Below are positions 62,076 through 64,000 of a stretch of 64,000 nt of DNA, in pieces; the first letter of the stretch is position 1, and every line of letters begins with the position of its first letter. The DNA lies in contig NZ_CP022708.1 in the NCBI RefSeq assembly GCF_025340265.1, positions 891,501-955,500 of the forward strand, written 5' to 3'. Source of the DNA: Novosphingobium sp. 9. Its GTDB lineage: Bacteria; Pseudomonadota; Alphaproteobacteria; Sphingomonadales; Sphingomonadaceae. The notes under the pieces are model-generated. The model worked only from the letters and a program-made list of their open reading frames with translations. It had not been told where the DNA came from and did not search any database. The position numbers and the translations under genes were made by a program.

Positions 62076-64000
62076 GCCAAATCACGGTAAATGTCGGCGC
62101 GCGTCCCGTGCAGGTTTACGTCGGCGAAAACACGCTGGCCGCGCAACTGCAGGCGGTGCGGGCGGAAACGGCTCTCGCAAACGCGGCGGCGAAGGCGAAT
62201 TTGGCCGCCGAATACTCTGCCCTCACGCAGGCAACCGCCGCCTCCGTCCGCCGCGCGCTGGTGATCGACTATGGCGACACCGGCATCGTCGAGGCCCCGC
62301 GCTATCGCAGCACGGCGGGCCGTGCGTTCCGCAATGCGCAGGGGTACTGGGAGTTCTCGACGCTCGATGATCAGGAGATCGTCCACTACGATACCTCGGG
62401 CAACATCGTGGGCGTCGATTTCAGCCCGGCCGCCAGCTATGTCGGCGCGCCGTTCAACACCGGCAGCAATCCGGGCACCGCCGATCCGCTTTACCTCAGC
62501 AAGACGACGGCCACGACTGTCAGCTATGCAGGCGCGCACACCTATCCCTCGATCTACGGCACAGCCGGTCTCGGGATGGCGATCAACTTCGGCACCTATG
62601 CCTATTCGAACCCCTGTTCGTTTCCCAACATCACCCAGGCCTTCGTTGCCGGTGATCTGATCCGCGTCGAGGCCATCGTCGCGGTCCAGTCCTTCACGAC
62701 CGCACAGACGCTCTATTTCCTTCCCTCCGCCGTATCGGGCACGATCCCGACGTTGCAGGTCAATCTTTCGCTCAATGCAGACGGCACCATTGCCTCGGCA
62801 ACTTCCTCTGCGCGACGCTGGGGCTATAGCGTGTTCGGCACCTATGGCGGGGTGACGTTCTACCTCGTGTGGTCGGAAGGCAAGGCGACCGCTGCCGGCA
62901 CCGTTCGCCCCGGCTTCCAGGCCGCTGCCTATGCCTCCGGCATGAGCGCGACCCGCACCCTGCTGGTCGAAGACGTGCGCCTGATCAAGAACGGGCCGCC
63001 ACTGCCGAACATGGCGCCGGTCTGCGGCACCAAAACGTTCGGCGACAGCTACTACCAGACCAGCGCGACCGATCGGGCCATCAACATGAAGGCCTGGCGC
63101 ATGAAGAAGGGCCGCACCCGGATCACCGACGGTTCGATCCGCCCGGTGGCGGAGTGGCGCAGCGGCCCGAACAGCGAGCCCTACCTCCATGCCGAAAGCT
63201 TGATCGAGCTGGAGCTTTCGAGCGAGCCGGACAGCAATACGTACCTGTTGCCGAACCGGACGCAGGCGCTCGACCTGACACCGACGAACCTTGCCGAGCC
63301 GTTCTTCGCGTGCCTCGGCGATTGCTACTACGACGCCGACATCGCCGTCGGCACCGGCACGCATACCGCGTTCGAGATTCGAGGCGCCTTTTCCGCGCCC
63401 AAGCGCTGGGGCAGTATCGCTCGGTCAGCACGAACACCACGCGCAACACCGGCACGATCACTCACCGCCAAGCACACTGCTTCCCGCGCGGCGCGACCAG
63501 CGGCGAGCAGATCGGGCAGTCCTTTGTCGTTTCATTCCAACTGGCATCGCTGGGCCTGTGCGACATCGAGGACAGCTGCTTCTCGGGCATCACCCAGCAC
63601 TACACGCGCGGGCGCGACCGAACGTACTTCAACGAGACGTACAAGAGCGATGATGCGCGCTGGATCGGCTGCGGGCGCCTTGGCGGCGTTAACTTCAAGA
63701 TTCGCGACGTGTGCTTCAACCGGCTTGGTCGCGCGATGGATCAGCTGGCGGGCGCCAACGCGACTGCCGTCACCTACGACATCGACGGGGTACGCGGCGA
63801 GCGAGTTTGGTCGGACATGTTCGGCTTCGGGCGCGGCGTGCTCTCGGGCTCGATCAAGCACGCGATCCGTCAGGGGTCGACCGTCGCGCTCTACGATGTC
63901 TACCACGCTCGCGATCAGCTGTGCGTCGATATCGGCAATGGCATCCAGACGCTGGATGCCGCCGGGCTGACCGTCACCCAGCTACCCACCGACCGCCAGC
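62072..64000 (+). pseudogene. Tail fibre / tailspike, frameshifted and cut by window end
   Basis: First frame (GTG 62072-63411) encodes coiled-coil start (SQITVNVGARPVQVYVGENTLAAQLQAV) and beta-rich sequence ending FSAPKRWG. The same frame then becomes Arg/Ser/Ala-rich nonsense. The -1 frame from 63412 (QYRSVSTNTTRNTGTITHRQ, CDIEDSCFSGITQHYTRGRDR, AMDQLAGANATAVTYDIDG) continues open to the window end. Adding one G to GGGG (63408-63411) joins them. Confidence 0.85.

Noticed and set aside
63291..63653. 120-codon plus-strand frame in the fibre gene
   Set aside because: It is an off-frame reading; the true continuation is the -1 frame after 63411.

Overview
The window looks like a chromosome segment of a GC-rich alphaproteobacterium, most likely a sphingomonad (Novosphingobium/Sphingobium type). 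The signs are high third-position GC, large TonB-dependent receptors with the plug start DIVVTAQKR, an ECF sigma factor paired with an NrsF-type anti-sigma factor, and HK97-like phage genes of the kind found in this order. The genus is inference.

Positions 1-29.2 kb are host chromosome. First comes a rightward catabolic set: aldehyde dehydrogenase (5' end cut off), DUF3100 membrane protein, M20 amidohydrolase and exported tannase/feruloyl-esterase-type enzyme, followed by a leftward TonB receptor. Next is a leftward RND efflux operon (adaptor, pump, outer-membrane channel) with a 20-bp palindrome upstream. Then come an iron module (PiuC-type dioxygenase plus siderophore receptor), a CHASE3-GGDEF diguanylate cyclase, a YdcF-like DUF218 protein, two secreted low-complexity proteins facing a solo LuxR-type regulator, a redox-stress block (periplasmic peroxiredoxin, DsbD-like reductase, ECF sigma, NrsF), a DUF1905 protein, a cyclophilin and tRNA-Ser(GGA).

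From the 3' end of that tRNA to the end of the window lies an HK97-like siphoviral prophage; its right end is outside the window. Order: P4-type integrase, DUF4760 accessory gene, AlpA-like gene, a dense leftward early operon including a ParB-like protein, CI repressor and Cro-like regulator with two operator pairs, DnaB and other early genes, then HNH, terminase, portal, protease, capsid, connector, tail tube, tail chaperones, tape measure, tail tip and fibre. The tail chaperones carry a lambda-like GGGAAAG -1 frameshift site in the correct phase.

The prophage looks defective. An intact IS21-family element (47267-49755, 8-bp target duplication ACCAAGAA) splits the portal gene. The integrase, tape-measure and fibre genes each carry a one-base loss in a G or C run. 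No comparable frameshift is seen in the 29 kb of host genes, so these are either real decay or sequencing errors confined to the prophage.
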